64,000 bases of DNA from Laburnicola sp. R22_1 (taxonomy: Eukaryota > Ascomycota > Dothideomycetes > Pleosporales > Didymosphaeriaceae). The stretch covers positions 1,612,001 to 1,676,000 of the forward strand of contig JACONQ010000012.1 of NCBI GenBank assembly GCA_014281115.1. Direction: 5' to 3'. A program made the position numbers and the translations under genes. Under the pieces are notes generated by a model that did not search any database, was not told the origin of the DNA, and worked only from the letters and a program-made list of their open reading frames with translations. Positions within the stretch are counted from its first letter, which is position 1; each line of letters opens with the position of its first letter. Positions 22,890-35,395 of this stretch are shown piece by piece.

Positions 22890-23934
22890 GCTGGCTGGTC
22901 TCTTACTAAATGGGGTCTCGGAATAGCGGAGGCAGAGGCAGCAGAAGAAAAGATGATTGAGATTCGAGTCAATTCGATTATTCTGGAGATGTTTCAAATG
23001 GATTGGAATGACGGCAAAAGAGAAGATAGCTATATATACACTCACCGTAGCAAAGGTGTGTACGAAGCATTGCCATCTTATCACACAAGAATCGCACTCG
23101 CTTAACAAACCAAGTGCGGTTTCATGTACTTACGAGCAGTCCAAGCTGCAAGGCTTCGGAGGTGTAGAGACGTCAGGTCTATCTACAAAAGTGACACTGC
23201 TTCGCATTTGAAGTATATCAGCCTCCGAATCGACGCCAAGTTCGCATTCGCGGAGACAGCCAATCAACGCTCGGCAGGGGCGCTTACATCTACTTCGCTG
23301 CCCAGGATTGAGAGTTCTCGTAGATCTGGGTTGCGAGCGTAGGTGGCTGAGATGTGTGTCTGACATGATGGACAAGGATTTGAGTCTTGTGTAGGTGTGC
23401 TTTTTTGTGGTACCCGAATGCGAAGAGTGTAAACGAGCGAGGCACTGGAGCCTGTCTGGTCCCGGGTTACTGGGACTGGCAGCGCGCCCAACGATGCATA
23501 CTATGTTGGTGCATTAGAAAGTGATGCTGGCATTTCAGAGCGCAGCATCCTATCCAACATCAAGGCCGTCGTGGACAACATCCGCACAGGTCGACGGCGG
23601 TGTTGAGCCAATGGATCAATAGGCACCCGTGGACGTCTCTGATCCAGCCATGCCTCATGCCAGGCATTCACTACTCCGCCGGTCTTTCCAATGTTTCGAC
23701 ACTGTTGAGGCCAGCGTGTCCTCGGTGAGAAATGTGTGAGGGACAGAGCAAGTCCGCTCGATGCAGCAAAAGTGGGTCTAACGGTGCTTAGTCACGCTAA
23801 TTTTCCACAACGTGTCTTGTGAGGAAAGAGCTACCGGCGGTCCCCTCTCATCCCCATCCCCATTTAACCTGCACCCTTCTGCTGGTTCTCTCCGTATCTC
23901 TTTTGTCTCCCCCCGGGCTCAGAAAACCGCAATC
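22890..23934. other. Divergent intergenic region, RTA1-like gene and SEC61
   Basis: About one kilobase between divergent genes. The part near 23830-23930 is pyrimidine-rich and probably the SEC61 leader. No additional gene, RNA or repeat is supported. Confidence 0.45.
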
Positions 23935-25488
23935 ATGAGCGGCCGTAAGTGCCCCCCGCTCTCGCCAATTCCAAGGCGGCCGCGCGTGCTCAATATTTAT
24001 CTGACCTCCATGCCATGTAGTACGGTTCCTCGACCTCGTCAAACCCTTTGTGCCTCTCGTTCCCGAGATCCAGCTGCCGGAAAGCAAGGTCCCCTTCAAC
24101 AACCGCCTAGTATGGACGGGCCTGACGCTCCTCGTCTTCCTGGTCATGAGCCAGATGCCGCTCTACGGAATTGTGTCCTCGGACACGTCAGATCCACTAT
24201 ACTGGCTGCGCATGATGATGGCCAGTAACAGAGGAACGCTGATGGAGCTGGGTATTACGCCCATTATCTCGTCGGGCATGGTCTTCCAGCTCCTCGCTGG
24301 TACCCACCTCATCGATGTCAACCTGGACCTCAAGTCGGACCGCGAGCTTTACCAGACCGCGCAGAAGCTCCTTGCCATCCTCCTCTCTTTCGGCCAGGCC
24401 GTCGTCTATGTCATCTCTGGGCTGTACGGACAGCCCTCCGACCTCGGCGCCGGTATCTGCGTTCTCCTCGTCATGCAGCTCATGATCGCCGGTCTGATCG
24501 TCATTCTCCTCGACGAGCTCCTCCAGAAGGGCTACGGCCTCGGCAGTGGTATCTCTCTCTTCATTGCAACCAACATTTGCGAGTCGATCATGTGGAAGGC
24601 TTTCTCGCCCACCACCATCAACACCGGCCGTGGCCCCGAGTTTGAGGGTGCCATCATTGCGCTTGTTCACCTGCTCTTCACATGGCCCAACAAGACCGTC
24701 GCCCTCCGCGAGGCCTTCTACCGTCAGAACCTGCCCAACGTCATGAACTTGATCTCCACCGTAATTGTCTTTGGAGCCGTCATCTACCTCCAGGGCTTCC
24801 GCGTCGAGATCCCGGTCAAGTCTGCCCGCCAGCGTGGTGTCCGCGGCTCGTACCCCGTGCGCCTGTTCTACACCTCCAACATGCCTATCATGCTGCAGTC
24901 GGCTCTGTCCTCCAACGTCTTCTTGATCAGCCAGATGCTGTACTCTCGCTTCTCCGATAACCTCCTTGTCCGCCTTCTCGGTGTCTGGGAGCCGCGTGAG
25001 GGGTCAGCTCAGCTCTTTGCCACCTCCGGTGTCGCCTACTACATGTATGTTTCGCGCAATTTCATCCCTTACGCAGTGCTGATATGTTCAGGTCTCCCCC
25101 TCTCAGCATCACCGAGGCGCTCTCCGACCCGCTGAAGACGGCCGTTTTCATCGTCTACATGCTCGTCGCCTGCGCTGTCTTCTCAAAGACCTGGATCGAA
25201 GTCTCCGGTTCTTCGCCCCGCGATGTGGCTAAGCAGCTCAAGGAACAAGGTCTCGTGATGGCTGGTCACCGTGAGGAGTCTATGTACAAGGAGCTCAAGC
25301 GTGTGATTCCTACGGCTGCGGCTTTTGGTGGTGCGTGCATTGGTGCTCTCTCCGTCGGCAGCGATCTCCTGGGCGCTTTGGGCAGCGGAACTGGTATTCT
25401 CTTGGCCGTCACCATCATCTACGGATACTTCGAGATTGCCGCCAAGGAGGGCGACATGTCTGGCCTCAAGGGTATGGTCATGGGCTAG
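23935..25488 (+). CDS. SEC61: Protein translocase subunit Sec61 alpha
   Basis: Exons 23935-23944, 24021-25044 and 25092-25488 give 476 aa. The first exon encodes only MSG plus one base, joined to CTA to read [13 protein letters not shown], the conserved N-terminus. Family landmarks are [36 protein letters not shown], the loop [18 protein letters not shown] and [16 protein letters not shown]. The protein forms the ER channel with ten membrane spans for co- and post-translational secretion. Length and all segments are normal, and no break is seen. Confidence 0.97.
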
Positions 25489-26118
25489 ATTTACCTCTAA
25501 TCTGGAGCTTCTAAGACATTGAGGGGGTGGGGGAGATTATTTTTTTTCCGTACAAGGGGATCCGGACTGGAAGCGATTATGCGGCAATGAGGTGCCGGGT
25601 TAGCACCGTTGTAAAAACATGACATTGAAGTGTACAATCAAGCGTCGCGTGCTTAGACGGGGTTTCTTGGGCTGTCTTACTGCATGTGTGTTGGCTGTTG
25701 GGCTAAAAGTCATCTTGCTGGTTAGAGACCTGAACGAGATTTTATAACACTTCAACCGGTTCGATTTGCTTTGATTATTTTGTATGATGGGGCCATGCGC
25801 GCTGTGTGCCGTGTGGCAGTATGTCGGCGTCTATATTACCCTCCGCTTCACATCCAAACCAATGTCCCACGAGACAATTGCCTTCTGAAGATCCGAGTGA
25901 AAGCGGCTTGCGGCAACTAAGAGACTATGTGTATGGCGCTTTGACTGCATGCTGAAAACGACTAATCCGTAGTGTATATGCGATTCTAGAACTTGAATTG
26001 GGCAGGCGGAACACTCCGATCCCCTCGCTATGCAACCAAAAAAGGAGGTTATTGTACCATTCATAGTTACAGATGTTCTGAAAAGAAATTAGTCTAGGGG
26101 AATGTCGGACCATTGGCA
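25489..26118. other. Convergent intergenic region, SEC61 and OAC1
   Basis: About 630 bp between convergent stop codons, holding the two 3' ends. A T8 run near 25540 and AT-rich tracts near 25735-25780 could serve 3'-end formation. No reading frame is convincing. Confidence 0.4.
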
Positions 26119-27269
26119 TTATATCTTCGATTTCATCCCCGGGGAGAGGACTTTATCTTCTACTCTCCGCATGAGCTTGTTGGTTTGCTCGGCCAGCGTA
26201 AGCGTCAGGATCTGTGCATGTTAGTCTCACGTGGATGGAAGTTTTGGTCCGAGTGTGGAGAAGCCTACCGTATGTGGTAGAATGCGCGCGAGATGCGCAA
26301 AGTATCCCTTGTAAACAGCGAGAAGACCCTCTGTCTTGACGGTCCGGTACAGACAGTCAAACGCCGAGCTGTACAAGTTGCCCGTTTGGTTGTACATGCG
26401 CGACATGACGGTATCGGGAGGGTGCATGACGCAGCAGACGACGAAGCCGCTCGCGGTACTGCTCGCAATGTGCAGCGGCATGCCCTCCTCCATACCAAAA
26501 TGCTTGACTAACCGTCTCTTGGCAAAGAAATATGTGGGCAGCTGTACGGAGCTGCCGAAGCCTGTTCGTATCATTGCGGGACCTACGCCCCGGTATAGCC
26601 CTTTGATGCCCTCGCTCCGGTAGATCTGGCGCATGCCGTCTGCGGCGTTCTTGTACGTATGTTGGGTTCCGACGGGGAGGAAGGGCGAGTAGGATTGTAA
26701 GCGCGTCTTGACGAGGAAGAAGGGCGAACCGGCGGCCGCACCGAGGATGCCTGATGCCGCGCCCGAGAAGAGGTTGATGCCGAAGGATTGGACTTTGTCA
26801 TCTTTGTATACGGTGTTTGTGAGGAACTTGCGCGTGGGCTCGTAGAAGCCTAACCGGCAGCCATTGAGTGTCATTTGGTACACATACTGTCGTCCTGTTA
26901 GCTGTTGAGTGTGTAGATGCAGCGCACTGGTTCTTACAGCACATGATAATCCCCGCATTAGTCCCCTGGGGCCTTCATTCTTCAAGATGACGCCCACGCC
27001 GTGGAAGACACCCTTGTATAACCGTACAGCTTCCTTCTTGGATTGGAGCTCTCCTTGGAGCTGTAATCTGCGCCTGGTGAGCTGCGTGCTCTGCGAATAG
27101 TCTCCGGTGTCGCATACCGAATCTTTACTGTTTCAAACCCGTGTGTAACCGTCACCGCTCCGCACGCCGCAATACCGCCAGCGATGAAAGACCTGGCGCA
27201 TTGTGAGCTTCTTGCTAGCCAAGAGGAAAGTAATATCCTGCGAAATGCCTACCCGAACGTTGTCGACAT
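26119..27269 (-). CDS. OAC1: Mitochondrial oxaloacetate carrier
   Basis: Five exons: 27269-27253, 27192-27118, 27067-26938, 26886-26269 and 26211-26119, 310 aa. Three mitochondrial-carrier repeats are visible: GFETVKIRLQLQGEL, SPFFLVKTRLQSYS and PPDTVMSRMYNQ carry the PxDxxK-type signatures. The first reads GF instead of the usual P. The second and third signatures and the end PHTILTLTLAEQTNKLMRR fit the Oac1 subgroup, which carries oxaloacetate, sulfate and related anions across the inner mitochondrial membrane. The first exon has 17 bases and codes for MSTTF plus two bases. It is divergent from SWD2. Confidence 0.92.
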
Positions 27270-27708
27270 GGTGACTTATTCCGAGCGCTCCCTAGCTGTT
27301 GCGTCTTCTTTTCCTCGGAACCGCGAGGAAGGCGCAGGAGGCGCCTTCTGACGTGTACAATTACAACAATCACAGACGGTCGTACCGGTGAGCTGTATAT
27401 AGCGTCTCTGACGGGATCATGAAGAGAGAAGTGAGGAAAACCGGCCAGAAAAGCTAGTATAATCTTTTGTGAGATGAAAATGCCCGGAGACCGATTCCGG
27501 AGGCCTGGGTAAAGTTGCCCCAAGCAAGGGCAGGGTCCAAGCTCCCGTTTTCGCACTCCAACAATTGCATATCGCATAGTCTATCGCACGTCGCGTGTTG
27601 CGTCCGCCTTTTCACGAAGAAGAAAGATTGACCCGGGGTGCTGACGCCTGTCCGTCTAGAAACAAAAGACATGCTGCCACTCTGCAGGTAGCCTGAGTCC
27701 GAGACACC
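27270..27708. promoter_or_regulatory. Divergent promoter, OAC1 and SWD2
   Basis: A 439-bp interval separates two divergent start codons. It has no reading frame of its own. No specific regulatory motif can be assigned with confidence. Confidence 0.45.
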
Positions 27709-28865
27709 ATGGCCACAGGTCCTCCGCCGCCTGCGGGACAAACCACACAGAAGGTTAGCGACGTCATAACAGCTTTCCGGCCTGCCAAGGTACGCTCTTG
27801 GATGCCTCTCTATTCCCTCTATCCAAAGCAGGCTATGGCTGACATGCGCAGCGCTTCAAAAGCCCGAGCCCTCACACCTCTGTCACCTCTCTGGACTTCG
27901 ACGATACCGGCGACCTCGCAGTCGTAGCCCGCGACGACGACACGCTCCAGATCTACAACACCACGCTGGGCAAGCACGCCAAAGAGTTCAAGAGCCAGAA
28001 ATACGGCGTCCATCTCGCGCGCTTCTCACATCATGCGCAGAACATCATCTACGCGAGCACCAAAGTCGACGACACGATCCGTTTCCTTTCGACGCATGAC
28101 AATTCGTACCAGCGATACTTCAAGGGACACACGGATACCGTGACCTCGATCTCCCTGTGCCCCTCTTCGGATACCTTCATTTCCTGCGCCAAAGACAACA
28201 CCGTGAGAATCTGGGACCTGCAGTCGCCCAACTTCCAGGGCCTGCTCAATCTGCATGGCGCATACCTAGCATCCTACGACCCCTCGGCCACAGTCATGGC
28301 GATTGCCTCGGCAGCGACGCACTCGATCCTCCTCTATGACATTCGGTCCTACGACAGGGCCCCCTTCGCAAACTTCGACCTCAAAAAGACACAGCAGAAG
28401 TTCCAAGGCTCCGTGGACGAAGAATGGACCAAGATGGAATTCACGAATGACGGGAAGAGCTTGATAATCGGTACTACAGGCAACGGACACTTCGTCCTGG
28501 ACGCTTTCTCCGGCGAACTTACGCATTTCTGCTACCGCCAGCATGGCCACTCTGGACGCCTGGGTCCCAGCGCTGCACAACCAAGTCACGGCGCGACTAC
28601 GCCGAATGGATCCCCCGCAGCCCTCGGTCAGGGCGACGTATGCGCTACGCCGGATGGGCAGTACCTCATCGGCGGCAGCGGCGCAGAGGGGCTCCTCGTC
28701 TGGGACATCTCGAAACAGCCCACGTCCGACAACTACCTCTACCCCGAGACGCTGTCTAGCACCAGCAAATCGGCAATCGTGGGATACAATCCCAAGTTCA
28801 ACATGCTCGCAACCGCAGACACGGATTTGATACTGTGGCAGCCGGATCCCGATATCATGATGTAA
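27709..28865 (+). CDS. SWD2: WD40 protein Swd2 (COMPASS / cleavage factor)
   Basis: Exons 27709-27789 and 27852-28865 encode 364 aa. After a Pro-rich start, AFRPAKRFKSPSPHTSVTSL matches the Swd2 N-terminus. WD repeats include the strong unit GHTDTVTSISLCPSSDTF followed by DNTVRIWDLQ; other repeats end LQIYNT, ILLYDIRS and LLVWDIS. In yeast the protein belongs both to the Set1 H3K4 methyltransferase complex and to the cleavage and polyadenylation factor (family knowledge). A Gly/Ser/Pro-rich insert (HGATTPNGSPAALGQG) lies between blades near residue 250. The frame is intact. Confidence 0.92.
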
Positions 28866-29294
28866 GAGGATGCGCGTGTCAAGAATATGTTTGGGTTTTG
28901 TATTTGCTGTTAGACCAGGATGACGTGCTAACGCGTGTTAAGACCAGATGAGCAGTTGGCGGCCCAACATGGCCTGGATCTCCAAACACTATCTATCAAT
29001 TGACTGAGGATTGTGCAGTCCTACTCGATTACGAGTCGAATATAGATGGGAATGCATGAGGGCTTCATGTGGCAAGCCCACTGATACTAGAAGATATACG
29101 TAGTGAATCTTCGTGGGAGGCAAACAGGCACACGAATCTACAAAGTCGGTGGCACTGGGGCCATGACTTGAATCTCGACATCTGTACGGGTTAGCATACA
29201 CACACAACGCGAAGAAGCAATTCTCTCTACAAGTCCTCTCATGCTTAAACGTGACCCCGACCATCATTGTCGACGTGCAGTCCCAGCAGCTGCT
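28866..29294. other. Convergent intergenic region, SWD2 and LAS1
   Basis: About 430 bp holding two 3' ends. No gene, repeat or RNA structure is recognisable. Confidence 0.4.
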
Positions 29295-30971
29295 TCATTC
29301 GTCTACTTCCCACTCAGGGGCAATCCACCCGATGGGCTGCGGTCTCCAGAGGCCAGGCTTCTTCCGCGGTCCACGTAACTTTTCTACGGGCGCAACTGGC
29401 TCTGTCGTCTCCGACACTGGCATCCCTGCATCGATGCTGTCTACTTCCATCTCATCTGGCGCCGTAGCAGGTCTAGGCGGAAGCGGAAGGCCTTGATCCA
29501 TGACCTCGTCGCTCCTCGCTGCTTCAAGAATCGGGAGCCACGACGCTCGTCCAGGGAGTGTCTCGTCATCCAACAACGCCTCTGCTAGGTCCAGTGTCCA
29601 AAATGTAGGCGTCGTAAAGCACAGACTCAGGACATGATCTAGCATCTGCCTGTCCGATCTTCTGCCGGAACTACCGTCCATGGACCGCCGACGTACATGT
29701 CGCCATTCCTCCGATGTGAGAATGCATAACAGCCAGTCACGCATACCCTCCCTAACAGGATCCAAGTCCACCAGAAGCATGGTGCTTCGCGAAGGAGGGG
29801 CGGCGAGCATGTCGACCATGCGCTCCGTCAGCGTCTGGAGGAACGATGGGACGGTCTTGCATAGCGCGGTGAGGAACGGCGTCCAGATGAGGTATGCGCC
29901 GGTCATGCTCGTTCCAAGCTTCTTGTCCATGGGGAGGATGTTTTTCTCATCGAGCAAGAGATTGAGTAATACACTCGTCTTCACGCTGGGTTTCGCGTCC
30001 AGGTCTAACCAGGTGGTTATCGCGCGCTCCGCGGCTTTAGTGTCGTCCCCCCGCTTCTTGATTTCTATTTTGCGTGAACGCACGTAGGTTTTTAGCAGGG
30101 CTTGGAGGCGCTCTTTTGTCTCTGCTTCAGAGAGCTGGGTTTGTTTCTGGGGTTCCGCGAGGGCGGTGGTTAGGCGCGACCAGTACCATTCCCATAGCCA
30201 GGCGAGGCATTCTTGGGCGGCGCGTTTGAGCTCAGCGAGAGAGGGGAGGTGGCGGTGGACGATGCGGTGGCGGGTTTCGCGGAGGGAGAGGGGGAAGTCG
30301 AGAGGTTGGGTGGTGGTGGCGGGGAAGAGGCGCGTGAGTGTGGTTTGTGTGTCTGCGAGGCCGGTTATGAATCTGAAGGGCGGGTGTTAATGCGTGTTTG
30401 GACTGGGATCGAGTAGTGGTCTGACAAAGGTATCTTGCTTGGGGATGCAGAGATTGTCAGATGGCCTGCCAGAGCAACTCGATCAAAAAGAGAGAGAACA
30501 AAAAGCAAGAAAAAACGTACCTCGAAATCGCACTCGCATACACCATGCTCAGCGCCTGAGGCGCCAAGCCCGCCTTTCCATCCCTCAACCCGGCCTCCAC
30601 AAGATCAGCCGTACTCTCCAGCAAAAGCGGGATTTCCAACTTGCGCGCCTTCCACGCATAAACCTGCCACGCACACAAAAAGCATTATTAGCCTGACCTG
30701 ACTGACCCGACTCCCACGCTGCACATGACCGACCGCATCAAGACCCCTTGGCCAACGCAAGCAAGCAAGCAAGCAGAAAAAAGACAAGAAAAAAAAAGTA
30801 AAGACGCACCTTGTTCACCGCCCTCTCCCGGGCGTCCTCCCCCGTAGCGAAAAGATGCCGGCGGAGGGACAGCAGCTCCTCTGCGTCTCGCCAGGCGGTG
30901 ACGACGAATCGCGTCTCCATGCTGTGAGGCGGGTGTGCATCCAATGGCTGGACCGTAGTTTGTCCGGCCAT
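29295..30971 (-). CDS. LAS1: Pre-rRNA processing protein Las1
   Basis: Exons 30971-30810, 30663-30521 and 30372-29295 give 460 aa. The N-terminal domain starts VTAWRDAEELLSLRRHLF and crosses the first intron as NKVYAWKARKLEIPLLLEST, matching Las1. The HEPN nuclease signature R-x4-H appears as RHRIVH within RETRHRIVHRHLPSL, so the catalytic residues are present. Las1 cuts the ITS2 spacer of pre-rRNA with the Grc3 kinase in the nucleus (family knowledge). The C-terminus is less conserved and ends in a Pro/Trp-rich tail. MAGQTTVQ was chosen as start; a longer in-frame N-terminus from 31085 has no family character. Confidence 0.88.
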
Positions 30972-32111
30972 CTGCCTGCGTGCGGGCTCTGCCTCTCTGC
31001 GTGCGGAGGAAAAGCTTGTCGGTGGCAGTGGGTTGGGGTGGTATGGACTAGGGAGGTACGCGCAGTCACAGTGGCGGCACAGCAACAGCGCGGCGAGGCG
31101 AGTCGAGCTAGACTATGACATAACGGAATCGCGATGATTCCGAAGAAGCGGAGCCACCATCTTGCCTATGCACAAAGCCTTCCAAGGTATGCGAAACACC
31201 AACGTTGTTGCACGATTCATCGATCGAATACATAGTTCCCTTCGGCCAATCAATCAAGGCAAGATGCAAGAGTCCAGTGACCATCTGCCATGCTCTGCTC
31301 TGCTCGCACACACATCAAACCCCGAAGAATCAAACCCCGAAGAATCAAACCCCGAAGAATCAAACCCCGAAGAATCAAACCCAAAAAAAGAGTTTGACCC
31401 CTCCCTGGCGAGTCGCTATCGATAATGGCCCACGCGGTGCCCGCATCCGGATTCCGCATCCACATCCGCATCGCCTGCCCCACCAACCACACACAACACA
31501 TGTCTGTGCCTGTCCATCTCGTAACCCATGCCCTTGCCTAGACCCCCTCCTCCATCTCCACCGTGACGCAGCCCCAGCCCTACTAGATAGTCTATTAGTT
31601 AGTGTGCAAGTCTTGCAGTGTGCAGAATGTGGTACGATACTGTATCATGGATGACCGGGTCGCAGTCCGTTTGACTCGGTTGTGTGGCCTGAACCGTACA
31701 GTTAGTGTGTCGAACGAACGAACCAAGCCAGGCCAGGTCAGGTCTCGATGCCGTGTTACGTAGTCTAGGACCTAGGGACTGTGTCATAAGAAACAAGCAG
31801 TCGCGGCTCGGGACAGACAAAACGGCACCTGGACACGGCTGCATTCAGTTCAGGAACACGACGCTTGTTTCAAACTTTGATGCTATTATAAATTTAGTTT
31901 TCGACTTTGCTATGCTAGTCTACGACGCATGCGTCATGTCTTGAGACGCATTATTGCACGCCTCCGCTGAAGCCGCTGGCTCATCAGCTCTCAACGCGTG
32001 TACATGCCATTGAAGGCTGGGGGTATCTGTATCCGTGTGCATAACCTGCTTTGCTTCCCAAAAAAAAACCCAGACGCCAACGCTATGCTAAAATGGAAAT
32101 CCTTGGCTCTT
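30972..32111. other. Intergenic region with minisatellite
   Basis: About 1.1 kb with no supported gene. It has a 15-bp tandem repeat (31316-31382). A short frame across that repeat codes for NPEES repeats but lacks a convincing start, end or splice context. Confidence 0.4.
31316..31382. repeat. 15-bp minisatellite
   Basis: Four perfect tandem copies of CAAACCCCGAAGAAT plus a partial one. Being a multiple of three it keeps any reading frame open, which explains the NPEES repeats read in one frame. Confidence 0.9.
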
Positions 32112-33233
32112 TCACAGCCAACCGTAGCCGTAACCAGCGTCCCGCACTGGCATCGAAGGTTGCTTGAGTTGTTGATACCACCACTCCTTGGAGACGGTGT
32201 CGTCCTCGTCGAAAAAGAAGCTCTGGCCCTCCAGGTTGCCGGTGCTGCGGGGCTTGGAGTGGACGGTTGGCAAATAGTGCTGAGCTTCTTGCCTGGGGGC
32301 TGGCGGCGGTGGCAGTTCGTCCTCGCCGTCATCGGAGCTTGTGTCGTCACTCTCTTGCTCATCGTCGTCGTCATCTTCATCCTGCTCCTCTTCCTCCGGT
32401 GGTTGCCAGGTCTCCTCAAGTTTCAGACCCTTCCCCGTTGCTTCGCCTGTTGACAAGCTCCAGTCAAGCGTCGAGTCAGGCAAGTCGTACAGACCCATGC
32501 CAACAAGCTCTTTCCCCGAGTCCTCCATAGTCTCATCTGGACGCTCGATTTCCGGTTCAGAGGTAGGTTGCTGAATTGGAAGGACTTCTGTCGAACCATA
32601 TTGCGAGGCTACTGCCTGATCCTGGTTCCTTCGAGCCCATTCTTGCAGGTACCATGGCATTGATTCGGTGGCGGACGTAGACTGGGTTGAGGGAGCATAA
32701 GATTGCCGTGTCTGCCAGCTTGAGTCGAAGTCTTCTGAACTTCTATGTGTACCGTAGCCGTTTGTGTAAGACGGGCAATGTTGCGAAGTGGCAGCATACA
32801 TGGAGTTTCTGGAAGAAGAGTAGAACTCAGACCCATGAGGCGAAGCCCGTGATGAAGTAGAGCGATGTACAGGCCAGCTCTGTGAAGGGTCGAACATTGT
32901 CGAGGGGTATTGAGCGTTGAACTGGGTAGAAGAGGGATGCCAAGTCAAGGGACGGGTGGTGACAGACTCAAGTGGTGATTCGACTGCGGCGTCATCTCCG
33001 GTGATACCCATCATCATGTTGTAATGGTCATCGAGGGTGGCATAGAGTTTGGCTCCCGTGGTAGTTTTTCTCCGCTCCACGGTCCTTGGACTGTTGTGGT
33101 TGCTCCTGGGCTTTTCGATTCGATAGGGGTGGCATCCTGATTGGCCAGTGGAGCTGCGAGGTGTGCGGTGTGCAGTTGGGTAATGTGTAGACATGCTGCC
33201 AGCCATTTCGTATGGCGACAGTGAGCTGCTCAT
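32112..33233 (-). CDS. Acidic disordered protein, 373 aa (unknown)
   Basis: A single-exon frame rich in Ser, Thr, Pro, Gln and Tyr, ending with an acidic block (EEEEQDEDDDDDEQESDD) and a folded-looking tail (FFFDEDDTVSKEWWYQQLKQ). Codon usage is even and the frame is long, which supports coding. It is probably intrinsically disordered and may be nuclear or cytoplasmic. No family recognised. The start was put at MSSSLSPYEM; the frame stays open to another ATG at 33419, but that extension reads like untranslated leader. Confidence 0.6.
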   Translation of the reverse strand: MSSSLSPYEMAGSMSTHYPTAHRTPRSSTGQSGCHPYRIEKPRSNHNSPRTVERRKTTTGAKLYATLDDHYNMMMGITGDDAAVESPLESVTTRPLTWHPSSTQFNAQYPSTMFDPSQSWPVHRSTSSRASPHGSEFYSSSRNSMYAATSQHCPSYTNGYGTHRSSEDFDSSWQTRQSYAPSTQSTSATESMPWYLQEWARRNQDQAVASQYGSTEVLPIQQPTSEPEIERPDETMEDSGKELVGMGLYDLPDSTLDWSLSTGEATGKGLKLEETWQPPEEEEQDEDDDDDEQESDDTSSDDGEDELPPPPAPRQEAQHYLPTVHSKPRSTGNLEGQSFFFDEDDTVSKEWWYQQLKQPSMPVRDAGYGYGWL

Positions 33234-33982
33234 TGTGGGCGAAGGCTGTAGATGTATCGAAGGTATTGCGGTGTCAGGCGGTCGAGAGGTCACAAAGGGT
33301 GCGGTTCCAGGTGTTGGTAGACATGGGGCATGTGCGTAGGTATATGGGAGCGCCAAGGGATATAGACAGATTGAGAAGGATGAATGGGAGATTTTGCAAG
33401 GACGGCTAGAATGCAACACAGGCGCCGGGACAACCTAGGCGAAGAAAAGGACAAGCGTACCCAGAAAGGCACAAGGCAAGGAGGTGATGGTATAGCTACC
33501 TGCTACCTTACGGCCACCACCAAGGGATGTGAAGGAACGGCACTACTGTGACGGCCGCCAAGCGGCTCGCGAGAGCGGGAGGTGATGGACCCATGGTAGT
33601 GCTCGATGCAGGCGACGAAAAGAACGAAACGGCCTGGAACAAGCGAATCACACGGTCTTGTTGGGCGAGTTGCAACGACGGCATCCGTGCATGTTGAGAA
33701 CCTCCACATGGCGGGCAGCACTGGTGCGACTGGGGATCGGCGTGCTAAATGTGCGACTCAGCGCGGGCTGTCCAGGCCGGAGGCGAGCGCCGTGTGCATA
33801 TGGAGGCGGTCAAGAAGCAAGTGTTTAGTTTAGCCGCCTAAATAAGGGAGAGGCGCGGAAGGGCTGTCCCTAGCCCTCGGGGGCGGACGGAGTGGGCCAA
33901 GTGAGGAGGCCAGGCTGTGTTTGAGGGGATGCAGAGCAGACGGTCCACGACTCCACGGAGGCGCTGCCGCTGGTCTTTGTCG
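33234..33982. other. Intergenic region before the hAT relic
   Basis: About 750 bp, GC-rich, with no supported gene. It contains the likely promoter of the acidic protein gene and the left target-duplication copy GTGCTGAG at 33983-33990. Confidence 0.4.
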
Positions 33983-35179
33983 GTGCTGAGCAGTGATGGG
34001 GGAAACTGAGCGATTACTCAGAGCGTCGCTCAGTTTACTTACAAGCAAAATAATAGAATTTAGTAAAAATTATATTTTTATAATCTAGAGAAAAACTAAA
34101 AATTTATATATTAGGACTTTAGTAATAACTATAATAGTTAGCTTATAATTTAGCTTTAAAGTTAGTAAGTTTAAAAGATAAATAATATATAATATAATAT
34201 AAAATAATATAAAATAATATAAAATATAAAAACTTTAATTATAGTCTAAAGCCCCTTATATCTACTACCTTAATTATTGCAAATAGTATAAGTTAATATA
34301 TTAATAGGTATATACTATTTTTTATAAGTAGGATAAAAGTAATATATACTAGATATACTATTACTCTATTACTATATTAAGATTATTCTTAATAAATCTC
34401 TTACTATCTCTCTACGCCTACGCCCTACTATCTATCTAGGCATTAATATTATTCCTAAAGAAGTACTTACTATTGCTAAAAAGTATACGCTAAAAATTCG
34501 CGCTATTACTACTAAAATAATACTAATACTAAAGTTCTATTCTATCTATAAGATAATTATTTATAAGAGACTAGTATACCTAACTATCTAAAAGGCAATC
34601 TTTATATACTAGCTAGGTTAGCAGCTTATCTAGTTTATAAAAACTAAGAAGACTATATTCCTACTCTAGTAGATATAATTACTCCTTATTAGTAATAGAA
34701 TCCTCTAGTAGAGAACGTAAAAGAGAAAAGATAATAAGGTTTTTATTAATAAGCTTTAGTGTAGTAAGAGCATTATATAAATCTATAAGATTCTCCTATC
34801 TATTATAGCTATATTAGCTTATCTAAGCAAGTACACTATATAAGCGGCGTGTAAGTATAAATAGTTAATAATACTAATAGTAATAATCTAGATAGACTAT
34901 ATATAGCGTAAGTAAATCTTATATTAGAACTAGAAGCTTATAGGTATTAAGAGGTATAAGTAAGTTTAAACTATTATTACGTTATTAGGTAGTATTTAAG
35001 GTTAGTTCTTAATTAGAATTAGGTACTATATATAGTATATAATAATCTTCTATTTTAATTTACTTTAACCTTAAACTAAAAAAAAGGTAAAAAAGGCGTT
35101 TAGTAAGCTAACTATTATATATATAATTTATATTTTTCGTTTATATTCTATATATTAATATTTCTATTTTATACTCTAC

Positions 35180-35287
35180 ACCTTTTTACGCTCTTTTTAA
35201 TTACTAAGTAGGGGGCTCTGCTTTTTTATTATATTATTTAAGATAAAAGCCTTTATTATTCTACTCCTAGGTAGTTAATTTAATAAC
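35180..35287 (-). repeat. Repeat R1, copy 2
   Basis: Reverse-oriented copy inside the hAT relic, from ACCTTTTTACGCTC to the conserved end TAGGTAGTTAATTTAATAACA. Many C-to-T changes. No clear target duplication because the flank is tandem-repetitive. Confidence 0.75.
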
Positions 35288-35290
35288 AAA

Positions 35291-35292
35291 TA

Positions 35293-35387
<95 letters not shown>

Positions 35388-35391
35388 ATAT
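35291..35391. repeat. 7-bp satellite (TACTTTA)n
   Basis: About 14 near-perfect tandem copies of TACTTTA directly next to R1 copy 2. The uniformity suggests recent slippage expansion after RIP. Confidence 0.9.
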
Positions 35392-35395
35392 GTAT

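Noticed and set aside
22957..23342. Plus-strand frames upstream of the RTA1-like gene
   Set aside because: No motifs, overlapping frames on both strands, and position fits a promoter.
31316..31382. Possible CRISPR array
   Set aside because: A plain tandem repeat without spacers, in a fungal genome.
31162..31425. Frame coding for NPEES repeats
   Set aside because: Open only because the DNA repeat unit is 15 bp; no start or neighbouring coding character.
34400..35050. Attempt to read a hAT transposase in the relic
   Set aside because: No frame gives recognisable motifs after C-to-T decay; only the termini support the assignment.
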